Assembly (NCBI GenBank): GCA_029241985.1
Contig: JAQWUU010000029.1
Location: 1-64,000, forward strand
From: Aquiluna sp.
Lineage (GTDB): Bacteria; Actinomycetota; Actinomycetes; Actinomycetales; Microbacteriaceae
Direction: 5' to 3'
DNA length: 64,000 nucleotides
The notes beneath the pieces were generated by a model that saw only the letters and a program-made list of their open reading frames with translations, was not told where the DNA came from and did no database searches. The translations under genes were made by a program, and so were the position numbers. Positions 24,510-34,210 of the stretch are shown piece after piece (within the stretch, counting starts at the first letter, position 1; the number at the start of each line of letters is the position of its first letter).

Positions 24510-25609
24510 GAGCCCTTTTAGCAGCGGGTGGCATCTCGCTTTTCATTTCGCTTTTTGCAACTCCTGCATTCATCGCGCTGTTTAGGTCACTTAACTGGGG
24601 CCAATTCATCCGCGATGATGGCCCTAAGGCTCATCACACCAAACGGGGAACGCCCACCATGGGCGGCATCGTGATTTTGTCGGCCGCGGTCATTGGTTAT
24701 TTTTCGGCCAAGTTGATAAACGGGGAGACTCCTTCGGCATCGGCGCTCTTAGTTATTTTCATGATGTTGGGACTTGGACTGGTTGGGTTCATCGACGATT
24801 TCCTAAAGGTCAGAAACCAGCGAAGCTTGGGTCTTGGCGGTTGGGCAAAGATTGCCGGCCAAGGAGTAGTCGCAATAATCTTTGCGGTTCTTGCGTTGCA
24901 AATGCCTGACGAGCGCGGTCTTACACCCGCATCAACCTCGATATCTCTCTTCCGCGATTTGCCCTTGGATTTGTTTTTTTGGGGCAGCTTCATTGGCATG
25001 GGTCTTTTCGTGGCCTGGGTCTACCTGCTTGTGGCTTCGGCCTCAAACGGAGTGAACATTGCGGATGGCCTTGATGGGCTTGCCTCCGGGTCGCTTGTCA
25101 TCTCCATTGGAGCATACGTTGTCATCGGTTTCTGGCAATTCAATCAGAGCTGTGCGACTGTAACTGAGAACCTGAGTTCTTGCTACGAGGTTCGAGATCC
25201 GCTCGACACTGCTGTGATAGCAACGGCCATTGTTGGTGCGTGCCTTGGATTTCTCTGGTGGAATACATCTCCAGCTCAAATATTTATGGGTGACACGGGC
25301 TCGCTTGGTCTCGGTGGTGGGCTTGCAGCCCTTGCAATCGTTTCTAGAACTGAGCTTCTATTGGTGTTGATCGGCGGACTTTTCGTTATCGTGACCGGTT
25401 CTGTGGTCATCCAGCGGCTCTTCTTCAAAGCCAGTAGGAAATTGACTGGAGTTGGCAAAAGAGTGTTCTTGATGTCGCCACTTCACCATCACTTTGAGCT
25501 AAAAGGCTGGGCGGAAATCACCATTGTGGTCCGATTCTGGATTATTGGCGCCCTGTGCGCGATTGCTGGCGTTGGATTGTTTTATGTCGAATGGATATAC
25601 GGGATATGA
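24506..25609 (+). CDS. mraY: Phospho-MurNAc-pentapeptide translocase MraY
   Basis: A 367-residue integral membrane enzyme with about ten transmembrane helices. It transfers phospho-MurNAc-pentapeptide to undecaprenyl phosphate to make lipid I. Active-site landmarks are present: GFIDDFLKV (the catalytic Asp pair), [24 protein letters not shown] and the HHHFELKGW motif near the C-terminus. TPTMGG in the first cytoplasmic loop is also typical. An external loop near residues 212-235 contains two cysteines. The ATG overlaps the murF stop. Confidence 0.96.
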   Translation: MRALLAAGGISLFISLFATPAFIALFRSLNWGQFIRDDGPKAHHTKRGTPTMGGIVILSAAVIGYFSAKLINGETPSASALLVIFMMLGLGLVGFIDDFLKVRNQRSLGLGGWAKIAGQGVVAIIFAVLALQMPDERGLTPASTSISLFRDLPLDLFFWGSFIGMGLFVAWVYLLVASASNGVNIADGLDGLASGSLVISIGAYVVIGFWQFNQSCATVTENLSSCYEVRDPLDTAVIATAIVGACLGFLWWNTSPAQIFMGDTGSLGLGGGLAALAIVSRTELLLVLIGGLFVIVTGSVVIQRLFFKASRKLTGVGKRVFLMSPLHHHFELKGWAEITIVVRFWIIGALCAIAGVGLFYVEWIYGI

Positions 25610-27045
25610 AACTCCCAGAGTCTTGGCATGAGAACTGGAGTGGCCTGAACGCACTGGTTCTTGGACTTGGCAAATCAGGTTTCTCCGTTGCCGATACTCT
25701 GATCGAGTTGGGCGTTAGGACTGCTGCGGTTGGAGAACAGGCCAGCCAAGAGTTAGTGGACCTAACTGAGTTGATCGGATGCAAATTCTACGGTTCAACC
25801 AGTCCTTCCGTTCTTGATGAAATCGGGTTTAAGCCAGACTTTGCTGTTGTGTCCCCGGGTTTCAGCCCTTCTCACCCCTTGGTTAGAGAACTTCAAAGGC
25901 TCAAAATACACATCATGGGCGACATAGATCTCGCCTGGCGGCTGAATGACAAGAACAAGAAAAAGCCAAAATGGATCTCAATAACTGGTACAAATGGCAA
26001 AACCACAACCAGTCAGCTCACCGCTGCCATTCTCGCAACTGCGGGATCTAGAGCCGTCGCCTGCGGCAACATAGGGATGCCGATTCTGGATGCAGTCAGG
26101 GATCCAGTCGAATATGACTTCCTGGTCGTCGAAATCTCTAGTTTTCAACTGCATTATCTCGGAGAGATTCACCCCTTCGTAAGCGCTTATCTGAACATTG
26201 CCGAAGACCACATTGACTGGCATGGCAGCTTCGAAGAATACGCAAGGGCGAAGGCCAAGGTTTATCAAGGCACCGAAAATGTCATCATCTTCAACGAGCA
26301 GGACGACCAAACCCTCAAGGCTGCGCGCGCGGCTGAGGTGCAAGAGGGTTGTCGTGCTGTGAGCTTCACTCTGTTTGCCCCTCAGGTTTCTTCAGTCGGA
26401 TACGTTGAGAATTTGCTGGTAGACAGAGCCTTTCTGATTGATCGATCAAATCAAGCGCTCGAACTGTGTGAAATCGAGGACATTTCTCGGATAGCTGCAG
26501 TTTCAAGTCAGCTGCTGGCAAACTGCGCAGCTGCCGCGAGCATAGGCCGAGCCGTGGGTGTTGACCCGGTTCATATCAGGAATGCATTATCTAACTTCAA
26601 GCTTTCACCTCACCGAAATCAATTCGTTGCTGAAATTGCTGGCGTTCAGTTTGTAAATGACTCCAAGGCAACAAATGCGCATGCCGCCAAAGCCTCCCTG
26701 GAGCCCCTAGAGTCAGTGGTTTGGGTACTTGGCGGCCTTCTCAAAGGGGTAGACCCTGAACCGCTGATAGTCGCTAACGCGTCGAAAATTAGAGCAGCAG
26801 TACTTTTAGGGCTAGAAACCGATGAGCTCTCCGCGTTATTTAGTAAGCACCTTCCAATGATTCCCGTCATTGTCTGCGGCAAGGATGCTCCAATGGCAGA
26901 TGCGATTGATCACGCACTGACCGTTGCCCAAGCTGGCGACACGGTTCTCTTGGCCCCGATGGCTGCGTCAATGGACCAATTCCTTGATTACTCCGACCGT
27001 GGCAACCAGTTCATCGCCGAAGTAAAAAGGCGGGAAGCAAGATGA
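25606..27045 (+). CDS. murD: UDP-MurNAc-L-Ala:D-Glu ligase MurD
   Basis: A 479-residue Mur ligase that adds D-glutamate to UDP-MurNAc-L-Ala. The UDP-binding N-terminal fold begins [18 protein letters not shown], the ATP site is [13 protein letters not shown], and the central [13 protein letters not shown] motif is clear. I chose the ATG at 25606 because it overlaps the mraY stop as ATGA, the pattern used throughout this cluster; an in-frame ATG at 25591 would overlap further. It is followed by ftsW with another ATGA overlap. Confidence 0.94.
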   Translation: MKLPESWHENWSGLNALVLGLGKSGFSVADTLIELGVRTAAVGEQASQELVDLTELIGCKFYGSTSPSVLDEIGFKPDFAVVSPGFSPSHPLVRELQRLKIHIMGDIDLAWRLNDKNKKKPKWISITGTNGKTTTSQLTAAILATAGSRAVACGNIGMPILDAVRDPVEYDFLVVEISSFQLHYLGEIHPFVSAYLNIAEDHIDWHGSFEEYARAKAKVYQGTENVIIFNEQDDQTLKAARAAEVQEGCRAVSFTLFAPQVSSVGYVENLLVDRAFLIDRSNQALELCEIEDISRIAAVSSQLLANCAAAASIGRAVGVDPVHIRNALSNFKLSPHRNQFVAEIAGVQFVNDSKATNAHAAKASLEPLESVVWVLGGLLKGVDPEPLIVANASKIRAAVLLGLETDELSALFSKHLPMIPVIVCGKDAPMADAIDHALTVAQAGDTVLLAPMAASMDQFLDYSDRGNQFIAEVKRREAR

Positions 27046-28193
27046 CCTCGGCAAAGCAGGAGATGCGACATACCTTTCGGGCCCAGTCGAAGCCATATTA
27101 TTTCTTGCTCGCCACGACTCTGTTCACCGTGATGCTTGGACTGGCAATGGTTGCGAGCGCATCTTCAGTTGACAGTTTCAAGGAAACGGCTAACGCTGGA
27201 AGCACAGTCTTTAGACAGGGCGGCTTTGCAATAATCGGAATAATCGCTCTGGCAATTGTCTCCACTCTTCCAGTCCAGCTATTGCGTAAAGTTGGGCTGC
27301 TGGCGCTTTACGTGACACTGGGGTTGCAGGTGCTGACGGTATTTTTCGGCATAGAAATCAATGGAAACCGAAACTGGTTGAGTTTAGGTTTCACAAGCAT
27401 CCAGCCATCTGAGTTTCTAAAGCTTGGCATGATCTTGGCCTTTGCTCACCAGCTTTCAAAGCTCACAGACGATCCATTGAGAAACAGACAGGTTTGGATT
27501 TGGCTCGGGGGCTATTCCATGTTTGCGCTGGTTCTGGTGGTTCTAATGGGCAAGGACATGGGTACCGGGGTCGTTATGGCAGTGATGCTCCTCGGGATGT
27601 TCCTTATTGCTGGCCTTCCTTGGTCCTACTTCTTCTCCGTCTGCCTATTGGGTGCTTTGGCTGTGGTTGCGCTGGTGATCCAGTCACCCTCCCGACTGGT
27701 TCGTTTCGAGGCGTGGCTGAATCCTTCTGCCGCTGACCCCATGGGCGTAAATTGGCAGTACCAGCACGGGACCTGGGCACTTGCCTCCGGGGGTATTTGG
27801 GGCACTGGGCTCGGGCGTTCCAAGTTGAAGTGGAGCTGGATCCCCGAGGTGGAAAACGACTTTATTTTTGCTGTCATTGGAGAGGAACTTGGACTATTTG
27901 GGGCACTTTTCGTGATCGCCCTGTTTTTGATTATGGGACTTGCGATGTTCACGATTGCCAAACGTCAGACCAATTCTTTTTCTCGAAACTTGGTGGTTGG
28001 CGTCATGCTTTGGATTGTTATGCAGGCGATGATTAATATTTCTGTTGTGCTTGGCCTGCTGCCTGTTCTTGGGGTGCCGTTGCCCTTGATTTCTGCCGGA
28101 GGCTCGTCCCTAATTTCAACCTTGGCAGCCATTGGCGTGGTTCTGGCTGTTGAGCGAGACCGCGTTTCTAAATTGGGGCGGTCGGCAGCTTGA
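27042..28193 (+). CDS. ftsW: SEDS peptidoglycan glycosyltransferase FtsW
   Basis: A 383-residue polytopic membrane protein with about ten transmembrane helices. FtsW polymerises lipid II at the septum in complex with FtsI. SEDS landmarks include GNRNWLSLGFTSIQPSEFLK, the large extracellular loop with the conserved catalytic Asp region (NPSAADPMGVNWQYQHG), and ENDFIFAVIGEELGL. The end LPLISAGGSSL is typical. The short cytoplasmic N-terminus is basic. It is coupled to murD and murG by 4-bp overlaps. Confidence 0.95.
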   Translation: MTSAKQEMRHTFRAQSKPYYFLLATTLFTVMLGLAMVASASSVDSFKETANAGSTVFRQGGFAIIGIIALAIVSTLPVQLLRKVGLLALYVTLGLQVLTVFFGIEINGNRNWLSLGFTSIQPSEFLKLGMILAFAHQLSKLTDDPLRNRQVWIWLGGYSMFALVLVVLMGKDMGTGVVMAVMLLGMFLIAGLPWSYFFSVCLLGALAVVALVIQSPSRLVRFEAWLNPSAADPMGVNWQYQHGTWALASGGIWGTGLGRSKLKWSWIPEVENDFIFAVIGEELGLFGALFVIALFLIMGLAMFTIAKRQTNSFSRNLVVGVMLWIVMQAMINISVVLGLLPVLGVPLPLISAGGSSLISTLAAIGVVLAVERDRVSKLGRSAA

Positions 28194-29269
28194 GTACTTT
28201 TTTATTGGCAGGCGGCGGCACAGGCGGGCATGTAAACCCCTTATTGGCGCTCGCGGAAGAACTTCGTAATCAAAAGCACGATGTCATTGCACTGGGCACA
28301 AAAGAGGGCTTGGAATCGCGGCTTGTTCCAAATCGTGGGTTTGAGCTTGTGACAATTGCCAAATTGCCGCTGCCGAGGAAACTATCCCCAAAAATGTTTG
28401 CCTATCCATTTCGTTTGGCTGTTGCCTCGTTCGAGGTAGCACGCCTTATCAGAAGCAGAAAGATTGAATGCGTCGTTGGCTTCGGCGGTTACGCCTCTGC
28501 TCCGGCCTATCTTGCAGCTTGGGTAACCAGGACGCCGCTGGTCGTTCATGAGGCGAATGCGCTTGCGGGCTTTGCCAACAAATTGGGCGCTCGCCTCACC
28601 AAATTTGTTGCGGTGACTTTTCCAAATAGCAACCTTCGAAATGGCGTCCTGACCGGAATGCCTATTCGCAAAGAAATTGTGACTTCGGCGGAGAGCTATG
28701 ACAAGCAGCAAGCCAGGGTTGAAATGGGACTGGATCCAATGCTGCCAACACTTTTGGTCACCGGCGGCTCGCTGGGGGCTAAGACCATCAATGACACTAT
28801 TTTGGCGAGCCTAGATCACTTGATTGCAGCCGGCGTGCAGGTGCTACACATCGTGGGCGAGGCGGCCGGGCTAGATGATTACTCGAAGCCGGGGTATGTG
28901 CGCATGAGCTATTGCAACGCCATGGACGTTGCCATAGCAGCCAGTGATTTTGCCGTTTCCAGGGCGGGCTCTTCGACAGTGTCTGAATTTGCAGCCTGCG
29001 GCCTTCCAGCTTTATATGTCCCTTATCCGGTGGGCAATGGCGAGCAGCGACTCAACGCGACATCTCTGGTTCAAAGCGGCGGCGGGTTGATTGTGGACAA
29101 TGCTAGCTTCACTCCTGCCTTCATTCTCCAGACACTAATACCCGTGCTTTCAAAAAAATCTGACCTTGCCAAAATGTCAAAAGCAGCCAAGGAGATATCA
29201 ATTGCGAATGCGACAGAGCGTCTTGGCAATTTAGTTTCAAAAGCGATGAATACTAGTACTCGTGATTAA
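28190..29269 (+). CDS. murG: Lipid II synthase MurG
   Basis: A 359-residue GT28 glycosyltransferase that adds GlcNAc to lipid I on the inner face of the membrane. The N-terminal GGGTGGHVNPLLALAEEL loop and the central VTGGSLGAKTIND stretch are diagnostic; SRAGSSTVSEFAACGLPALYVPYP binds UDP-GlcNAc near the C-terminus. The TTG start overlaps the ftsW stop (TTGA). The end overlaps the murC GTG start by 8 bp. Confidence 0.95.
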   Translation: MSTFLLAGGGTGGHVNPLLALAEELRNQKHDVIALGTKEGLESRLVPNRGFELVTIAKLPLPRKLSPKMFAYPFRLAVASFEVARLIRSRKIECVVGFGGYASAPAYLAAWVTRTPLVVHEANALAGFANKLGARLTKFVAVTFPNSNLRNGVLTGMPIRKEIVTSAESYDKQQARVEMGLDPMLPTLLVTGGSLGAKTINDTILASLDHLIAAGVQVLHIVGEAAGLDDYSKPGYVRMSYCNAMDVAIAASDFAVSRAGSSTVSEFAACGLPALYVPYPVGNGEQRLNATSLVQSGGGLIVDNASFTPAFILQTLIPVLSKKSDLAKMSKAAKEISIANATERLGNLVSKAMNTSTRD

Positions 29270-30650
29270 GCCAGACTTTAGCCAAGCAATCCCAGCAGAT
29301 TTAGGCAACTGCCACTTCATCGGCATCGGCGGATCTGGGATGTCGGGCATCGCAAGGCTACTTTTCCAAATGGGACACAAGGTGAGCGGCTCGGATGTGA
29401 GAACAAGCCCAAACGTGGATGCTCTGACAGCCATGGGAATCGAGGTTTCAATCGGTCACGCGGCTGCGAATCTGGGCGAAGCAAATACCGTTGTTGTGAC
29501 TTCCGCGCTCTGGGAAACCAACCCAGAACTCCTTGAGGCAAAAGCAAGAGGTCTGCCAGTGCTCCACCGTTCCGCTCTGTTGGCTCATCTAGGCTCGTCC
29601 GGCACTCTAATTGCAGTTGCCGGGGCCCACGGTAAAACCACCTCTACAGGCATGGTTGTGACCGCGCTAAGCAAATTGGGAGCGGATCCAAGCTTTGTCA
29701 ACGGTGGAGTTATTCAGGAGTACCAGTCTTCTAGCGCCTTCGGTTCTGGAGAGCACTTTGTGATCGAGGCAGACGAATCTGACAGCAGCTTTTTGCATTA
29801 TCAAACAAGTGTTGCGTTGATCACCAATGTTGATCCAGACCACCTCGATCATTTCGGGTCTCTCGAAGCTTTCCAGGACGAATTCGTCAAATTTGCCACT
29901 GGTGCGTCCGACTTTGTCGCTATTTCAGTTGATGACGAGGGCGCTGACGCTGTTCTGAAAAAGCTTAGTAGCACGAATGTCATCGGTTTTGGGGCTTCGG
30001 AGTCTGCCGATGTCCGCCTCACAAGAATTGATGCAAGTGGGCCTCGGGTAAGTTTCTCGATTGCCTATGAGGGCGAGCTCATCAAAGCGACACTGAAAAT
30101 CCCGGGGGAGCACAACGCTCAGAACGCAGCGGGCGCCGTTGCGGTTTTAGTTGGTCTTGGCTTTGACTTCGGGAAGTCGGTCGCAGCTGTGTCCGAATTC
30201 GGGGGCACTGATCGCAGGTTCCAGCTCCATGGGAATAGGCGGGGCGTAAGCGTTTATGACGATTTTGCACATCACCCGACCGAGGTCGCCGCCGCTCTTA
30301 GGGCGGCTAAGGCGAGTGTCGGAAACGGCAGAATCATCACGGTTTTTCAGCCGCACCTGTTCAGCCGCACCAGAATTTTTTATCAAGAGTTTGCCGAAGC
30401 GCTCAAAATCAGTGACGTGGCTATTGTGACGTCGATATATGCCGCTAGGGAAGATCCAGAACCTGGGGTGACTGCAAATTTGATAACTGACCTTGATCCT
30501 GAGCACAAGCAGTTGATGCTTGTGCCGGAGTGGGAGGATGTCCCGGGCGTTGCTGCAAGCATCGCGCGTGAGGGTGATTTTATCTTGACTATGGGCTGCG
30601 GCGATATTTACAAGATGGTTCCTGCATTACTAGAAGCCCTGGAGGCGTAG
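29262..30650 (+). CDS. murC: UDP-N-acetylmuramate:L-alanine ligase MurC
   Basis: A 462-residue Mur ligase that adds L-alanine to UDP-MurNAc. The N-terminal FIGIGGSGMSGIA motif binds UDP, AGAHGKTTSTGM is the ATP loop, and DDFAHHPTEVAAAL in the last third is typical of MurC. The GTG at 29262 lies within the end of murG. ftsQ follows with no gap. Confidence 0.95.
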   Translation: MIKPDFSQAIPADLGNCHFIGIGGSGMSGIARLLFQMGHKVSGSDVRTSPNVDALTAMGIEVSIGHAAANLGEANTVVVTSALWETNPELLEAKARGLPVLHRSALLAHLGSSGTLIAVAGAHGKTTSTGMVVTALSKLGADPSFVNGGVIQEYQSSSAFGSGEHFVIEADESDSSFLHYQTSVALITNVDPDHLDHFGSLEAFQDEFVKFATGASDFVAISVDDEGADAVLKKLSSTNVIGFGASESADVRLTRIDASGPRVSFSIAYEGELIKATLKIPGEHNAQNAAGAVAVLVGLGFDFGKSVAAVSEFGGTDRRFQLHGNRRGVSVYDDFAHHPTEVAAALRAAKASVGNGRIITVFQPHLFSRTRIFYQEFAEALKISDVAIVTSIYAAREDPEPGVTANLITDLDPEHKQLMLVPEWEDVPGVAASIAREGDFILTMGCGDIYKMVPALLEALEA

Positions 30651-31430
30651 TTGAAGCGTCCAGAACGCGAACTGCTGGGGCAAGAAAAAAGACGGCTGCG
30701 CGGCGCCAAGCCATCCGCAGCACTTGCGCGAACGCGACTTGGCCAATTCGGGGTTTGGGGTCGAATCCTTGCGGTTTTTGGGCCAATTTCGTTGACCGCG
30801 ATAGTTCTAGCCAGCTTCTTAACGCCGATGCTGGCGGTCGAGAAAATTCATTTTGTTGGAAATGAACGCATCCCGAGTGATGAACTCGAATCAGCGCTGG
30901 AATCGCTTTATAAGCGGCCAATGACCACAATCAATGATGATGAGGTCGCTTTACTGCTCGGCGATTTCCCACTCATTGAGACTTTCGCAACGCAGGCCGA
31001 GCCCCCTCACACATTCAGAGTAAGCATTCGAGAGCGTCAGCCTATTCTCATTCTTGTTAGGCAGGGAAAGAACTTTCTCTATGACGCCGCAGGGGTACAA
31101 ATTGCAGCGACCGATGAAATAGCAAATTACCCATTCGTGGTCTTTGCAGGGAATCCGATAGAGAATCCAAAGTATGCAACCGCGGTTGATTTACTGCTTT
31201 CGCTTCCGCTGGAAACATACAGCCAGGTGTTTTCAGTCGAGGTTTCAGAGGCCATGACTGTCAAATTGGTGCTTAGAGAATCAAACCTAAATGTGTTGTG
31301 GGGCTCCACCGATGAGGGGCTTTTGAAGTCCGAGGTCTTGGCTTCACTTCTTGGAACTGGATTAGAAAACGCGCTCACGATCGACGTAAGCTCGCCCAAT
31401 GCGCCAGTTGTGCAGTACCCAAACTCATAA
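30651..31430 (+). CDS. ftsQ: Divisome protein FtsQ/DivIB
   Basis: A 259-residue bitopic membrane protein: a basic cytoplasmic N-terminus of about 40 residues, one transmembrane helix at about residues 43-62, then an extracytoplasmic POTRA domain starting near VEKIHFVGNERIPSDEL. It connects early and late division proteins. The TTG start directly abuts the murC stop. The murC-ftsQ-ftsZ order is standard for actinobacteria, which lack FtsA. A 139-bp structured gap follows before ftsZ. Confidence 0.9.
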   Translation: MKRPERELLGQEKRRLRGAKPSAALARTRLGQFGVWGRILAVFGPISLTAIVLASFLTPMLAVEKIHFVGNERIPSDELESALESLYKRPMTTINDDEVALLLGDFPLIETFATQAEPPHTFRVSIRERQPILILVRQGKNFLYDAAGVQIAATDEIANYPFVVFAGNPIENPKYATAVDLLLSLPLETYSQVFSVEVSEAMTVKLVLRESNLNVLWGSTDEGLLKSEVLASLLGTGLENALTIDVSSPNAPVVQYPNS

Positions 31431-31449
31431 TCGCCGATTCGTTTGCGAC

Positions 31450-31513
31450 ACGCCCAAGAGCTTGGGGCGTATTCGTTGGTTTCGCGCCTAATTTCTAGGC
31501 GCAAATCGAATAC
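31450..31513. repeat. Inverted repeats in the ftsQ-ftsZ gap
   Basis: Two neighbouring hairpin-forming repeats. The first (31450-31470) pairs ACGCCCAAG with CTTGGGGCGT around a 2-nt loop, with one bulged G. The second is centred on a perfect 7-bp stem (GCGCCTA 31484-31490 with TAGGCGC 31496-31502). It can extend outward, after an internal loop, to a further perfect 7-bp arm (GTATTCG 31469-31475 with CGAATAC 31507-31513). The outer arm shares two bases with the first hairpin, so the two forms compete. No T-run follows either. Confidence 0.75.
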
Positions 31514-31516
31514 TCG

Positions 31517-31564
31517 TTGAAAAGCTAAGCCTCAGCCTTAGCTTGAGACTTTTTCACAAGGAGG
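31517..31564 (+). promoter_or_regulatory. Predicted ftsZ promoter overlapping a palindrome, with ribosome-binding site
   Basis: TTGAAA (31517-31522) and TAGCTT (31539-31544) are separated by 16 bp and form a fair sigma70-type promoter. An 8-bp perfect inverted repeat (AAGCTAAG 31522-31529 with CTTAGCTT 31537-31544, 7-nt spacer) fills the space between and includes the -10, so it could be an operator, for instance for FtsR. A T-run at 31550-31554 follows the palindrome, so an attenuator-like role for upstream transcripts is also possible. AAGGAGG at 31558-31564 lies 5 nt before the GTG. Confidence 0.6.
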
Positions 31565-31569
31565 CAACC

Positions 31570-32760
31570 GTGTCACAAACCCCGAATTACCAGGCAGTCA
31601 TAAAGGTCGTTGGCGTCGGAGGCGGAGGCGTGAACGCGCTAAATCGCATGGTTCAGTCCGGCCTGCGAGGCGTTGAGTTCGTTGCAATAAACACCGATGC
31701 TCAAGCGCTTTTGATGAGTGACGCGGATGTCAAGCTAGACATTGGCCGCGACATAACACGGGGCCTAGGAGCGGGCGCAGACCCTGAGGTCGGCAGGCGA
31801 GCAGCCGAGGAGCACGAGGGAGAGATTGAAGCAGCCTTGAAGGGTGCTGACATGGTATTCGTGACCGCAGGAGAAGGTGGCGGAACTGGAACCGGCGGAG
31901 CGCCGGTTGTGGCCAGAATTGCCAAGCGCTTGGGCGCTCTGACTGTTGGTGTAGTGACACGCCCATTTAATTTTGAAGGTAAGCGCAGGGCTGTTCAGGC
32001 AGACGAGGGAATCAGCTCACTTCGCGAAGAGGTGGACACTCTGATTGTTGTTCCGAACCAGCGCTTACTCGAGATGGCAAATAAGAAGATTTCCGCACTG
32101 GAAGCTTTCATGACCGCTGACGATGTTCTGCGTGCCGGAGTGCAGGGCATCAGCGATCTAATCGTGGTTCCCGGACTAATCAACCTTGACTTCAATGACG
32201 TCAAGTCGGTTATGCAAGGTGCCGGAAGTGCACTTATGGGCATCGGTACTGCCAAAGGTGAAGACCGTGCAGTCAGAGCCGCAGAGATTGCTGTTTCCTC
32301 TCCATTGCTCGAAGCCACGATTGAAGGAGCTCACGGTGTGTTGCTTCTGGTTCAGGGAGCCTCTGACTTGGGTCTGCATGAGATCGATGATGCCGCTCGC
32401 CTGGTACAGGAGGCAGTCCACCCTGAGGCAAACATCATATTTGGTGCCACGATCGAAGATACTCTTGGCGACGAGGTGAGAATCACGGTTATCGCAGCTG
32501 GATTTGACGGCGGAGAGCCCAAGTATCGGAAGTTCGAAGCTAGCGCACTGGGCGTCGCGGCACTCGCGGCAGTCACCGAAACTGCTAACTCCGCCCCAGA
32601 ATCTTTGGACCCAGCGTTCGATGCAACCGTTTCTCCTGAAGAGATAGATGTTCCAAGCTTTGTAGCCGAAGACGCCGAAGATTCTGAAGAACTGAAAGAA
32701 AAGGTTTCAGCTCCTGGCTTCTTTGGTGACGACTTGGATTTGCCTGAATTTTTCCGTTGA
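31570..32760 (+). CDS. ftsZ: Cell division GTPase FtsZ
   Basis: A 396-residue tubulin homologue that forms the Z-ring. [13 protein letters not shown] lies at the N-terminus, the tubulin signature GGGTGTGG is at residues 103-110, and the T7-loop region [11 protein letters not shown] is present. A disordered acidic linker leads to the conserved C-terminal peptide [10 protein letters not shown], which binds SepF in actinobacteria. The GTG at 31570 with AAGGAGG upstream is preferred over a longer frame from 31543. The stop overlaps the yggS start (TTGA). Confidence 0.96.
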   Translation: MSQTPNYQAVIKVVGVGGGGVNALNRMVQSGLRGVEFVAINTDAQALLMSDADVKLDIGRDITRGLGAGADPEVGRRAAEEHEGEIEAALKGADMVFVTAGEGGGTGTGGAPVVARIAKRLGALTVGVVTRPFNFEGKRRAVQADEGISSLREEVDTLIVVPNQRLLEMANKKISALEAFMTADDVLRAGVQGISDLIVVPGLINLDFNDVKSVMQGAGSALMGIGTAKGEDRAVRAAEIAVSSPLLEATIEGAHGVLLLVQGASDLGLHEIDDAARLVQEAVHPEANIIFGATIEDTLGDEVRITVIAAGFDGGEPKYRKFEASALGVAALAAVTETANSAPESLDPAFDATVSPEEIDVPSFVAEDAEDSEELKEKVSAPGFFGDDLDLPEFFR

Positions 32761-33449
32761 TTTCGCTTGAGTCCCGCTATCAGGAGGTCCTGGACCGCGT
32801 AAACGCGGCGACGAAAGCATCGGGGCGTGAACTTACTGAAGTTGAACTTGTGGTTATCACTAAGACCCATCCAGCAAGCGTCGTAGCTGAGCTGATGGAT
32901 CTCGGTCACAGGGTTTTTGGTGAAAATAAGGACCAGGAAGCAAAGCCAAAAGCGTTAGCCGTGGCCGAGCTAAGGCCTGAATCGAAGGCGAGCTGGCATT
33001 TTGTCGGGCAATTGCAGTCGAATAAGGCGAAGAGCGTGCTTTCCTATGCCACTGCAATTCACTCCCTGGATCGGGCAAGTTTGCTCAAGGAGCTTGCCAA
33101 GCAGCTTTCCGCAGCGGATTCTCAGGTCTCAGGCTTTATCGAACTCAACTTGACGGACGACCCGAATCGAGGAGGCGTTGCACCAGAATCCCTTGCGATG
33201 CTTGCTGACAAGGCAGCAGAAGTTGACGGACTCTCGATACTTGGAGTCATGGCGGTTGCCGGTTTGGATGTCGATCCTCGGGTGGATTTTGCCAGGGCAA
33301 TGCGCGCAAGCGCTGAACTTCAGAAATTGTTGCCCACGGCCACTGCGGTTTCTATGGGCATGAGCGCTGATTATGAACTTGCAATCGAAATGGGAGCGAC
33401 ACACGTCCGTGTTGGTAGCGCAATTACCGGCCCCAGGGGAAACAACTAA
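32757..33449 (+). CDS. PLP homeostasis protein, YggS/PLPBP family
   Basis: A 230-residue single-domain pyridoxal-phosphate-binding protein with an alanine-racemase-type barrel. The cofactor lysine lies in [10 protein letters not shown] near residue 40; [26 protein letters not shown] and [22 protein letters not shown] are all typical. It maintains free PLP rather than acting as a racemase. Its place between ftsZ and sepF is conserved in Gram-positive bacteria. The TTG start overlaps the ftsZ stop. Confidence 0.93.
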   Translation: MISLESRYQEVLDRVNAATKASGRELTEVELVVITKTHPASVVAELMDLGHRVFGENKDQEAKPKALAVAELRPESKASWHFVGQLQSNKAKSVLSYATAIHSLDRASLLKELAKQLSAADSQVSGFIELNLTDDPNRGGVAPESLAMLADKAAEVDGLSILGVMAVAGLDVDPRVDFARAMRASAELQKLLPTATAVSMGMSADYELAIEMGATHVRVGSAITGPRGNN

Positions 33450-33479
33450 TAGTCTTTGACCAACAAACTAGGAGTAAAA

Positions 33480-33869
33480 ATGGGCATCGTTAGTTCGACA
33501 ATGAATTATTTTGGTTTTGGAAGCTCAGAAACGGCTAAGTCTGAACCGGCCAAGCCACGTTCCAGTGCCCCTAGGCCTAGAAGGTCATCGGACATGTCTG
33601 AAATCGTCACGCTAGAGCCCAAGTCTTATGCCGACGCCAAAGAGGTAGCTTCTCACTTTCGAACTGGCGTCCCAGTCATCGTGAACATCGGCGATCTGAG
33701 CGAGGCTGACGCAAAGCGCATCGTTGATTTCATGCTTGGATTGAAAGAGGGCCTTGAGGGTCACCTCAGGAGGGTTACAGCGAAAGTCTTCTTGCTGAGC
33801 CCTTCACATGTCTCAGTCTCAGACTCTGATTCTGAGCTTGAAGACGTCGATACCGAAGGCATTAGTTAG
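33480..33869 (+). CDS. sepF: SepF, Z-ring membrane anchor
   Basis: A 129-residue protein: a short amphipathic N-terminus (MGIVSSTMNYFGFG), a Pro/Ser/Arg-rich linker and a C-terminal SepF fold beginning near IVTLEPKSYADAKEVASHFR. SepF tethers FtsZ to the membrane and is essential in actinobacteria, which lack FtsA and ZipA. The ATG at 33480 has CTAGGAG upstream and produces the amphipathic anchor at the true N-terminus; an in-frame TTG at 33456 is rejected. Confidence 0.93.
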   Translation: MGIVSSTMNYFGFGSSETAKSEPAKPRSSAPRPRRSSDMSEIVTLEPKSYADAKEVASHFRTGVPVIVNIGDLSEADAKRIVDFMLGLKEGLEGHLRRVTAKVFLLSPSHVSVSDSDSELEDVDTEGIS

Positions 33870-33873
33870 TTAT

Positions 33874-34158
33874 ATGTCGATTATTGGTCTGGCTCTTTAT
33901 TGGGTGCTTCAGCTTTTCTTCTACGCAATGATTATCCGATTCATCGCGGAGCTTGTCATGAGCGTCAACCGCGGATGGAAGCCAAAGGGCTTGCTGTTGC
34001 CAGTTTTTGACATCTGCTACACCGTAACCGACCCACCGTTGAAGATTTTGCGGCGCTATATTCCGCCACTTCGACTCGGCCCGATAGCTTTGGATTTAGC
34101 CTGGACCGTCTTGTTAATTGCGGTCCTTATTTTGCAGAGCTTTGCGCGTGGGCTGTAA
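33874..34158 (+). CDS. YggT-family membrane protein
   Basis: A 94-residue protein with two hydrophobic segments (about residues 2-24 and 68-90) separated by a conserved cytoplasmic stretch ending in DPPLKILRRYIPP, typical of YggT. Its location between sepF and divIVA is conserved in actinobacteria, and a division or osmotic role has been suggested for the family. The ATG at 33874 lies 4 bp after the sepF stop. Confidence 0.88.
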   Translation: MSIIGLALYWVLQLFFYAMIIRFIAELVMSVNRGWKPKGLLLPVFDICYTVTDPPLKILRRYIPPLRLGPIALDLAWTVLLIAVLILQSFARGL

Positions 34159-34165
34159 CTGCGAA

Positions 34166-34171
34166 TAACAT
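34166..34171 (+). promoter_or_regulatory. Candidate -10 element for divIVA
   Basis: TAACAT, within the decamer TAACATAGGG, lies 39 bp before the divIVA ATG. The identical decamer precedes dnaE1. It would give a leader of about 33 nt with an AGAGGT ribosome-binding site. No -35 stands out. Confidence 0.35.
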
Positions 34172-34210
34172 AGGGACCGAGCTCCAAAAAAAACTTAGAA
34201 GAGGTAAAGC

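Noticed and set aside
25555-25605. Longer MurD start at 25555 or 25591
   Set aside because: Both overlap mraY more than the ATG at 25606, which makes the ATGA overlap used by neighbouring genes.
31537-31554. ftsZ leader palindrome as a full rho-independent terminator
   Set aside because: The stem is A/T-rich, five bases separate it from only five T residues, and it overlaps a better-supported promoter.
32352-32909. Minus-strand 185-codon frame across the ftsZ-yggS junction
   Set aside because: Ser/Ala-rich antisense translation of the FtsZ linker and barrel of YggS; no start signal and no recognisable domain.
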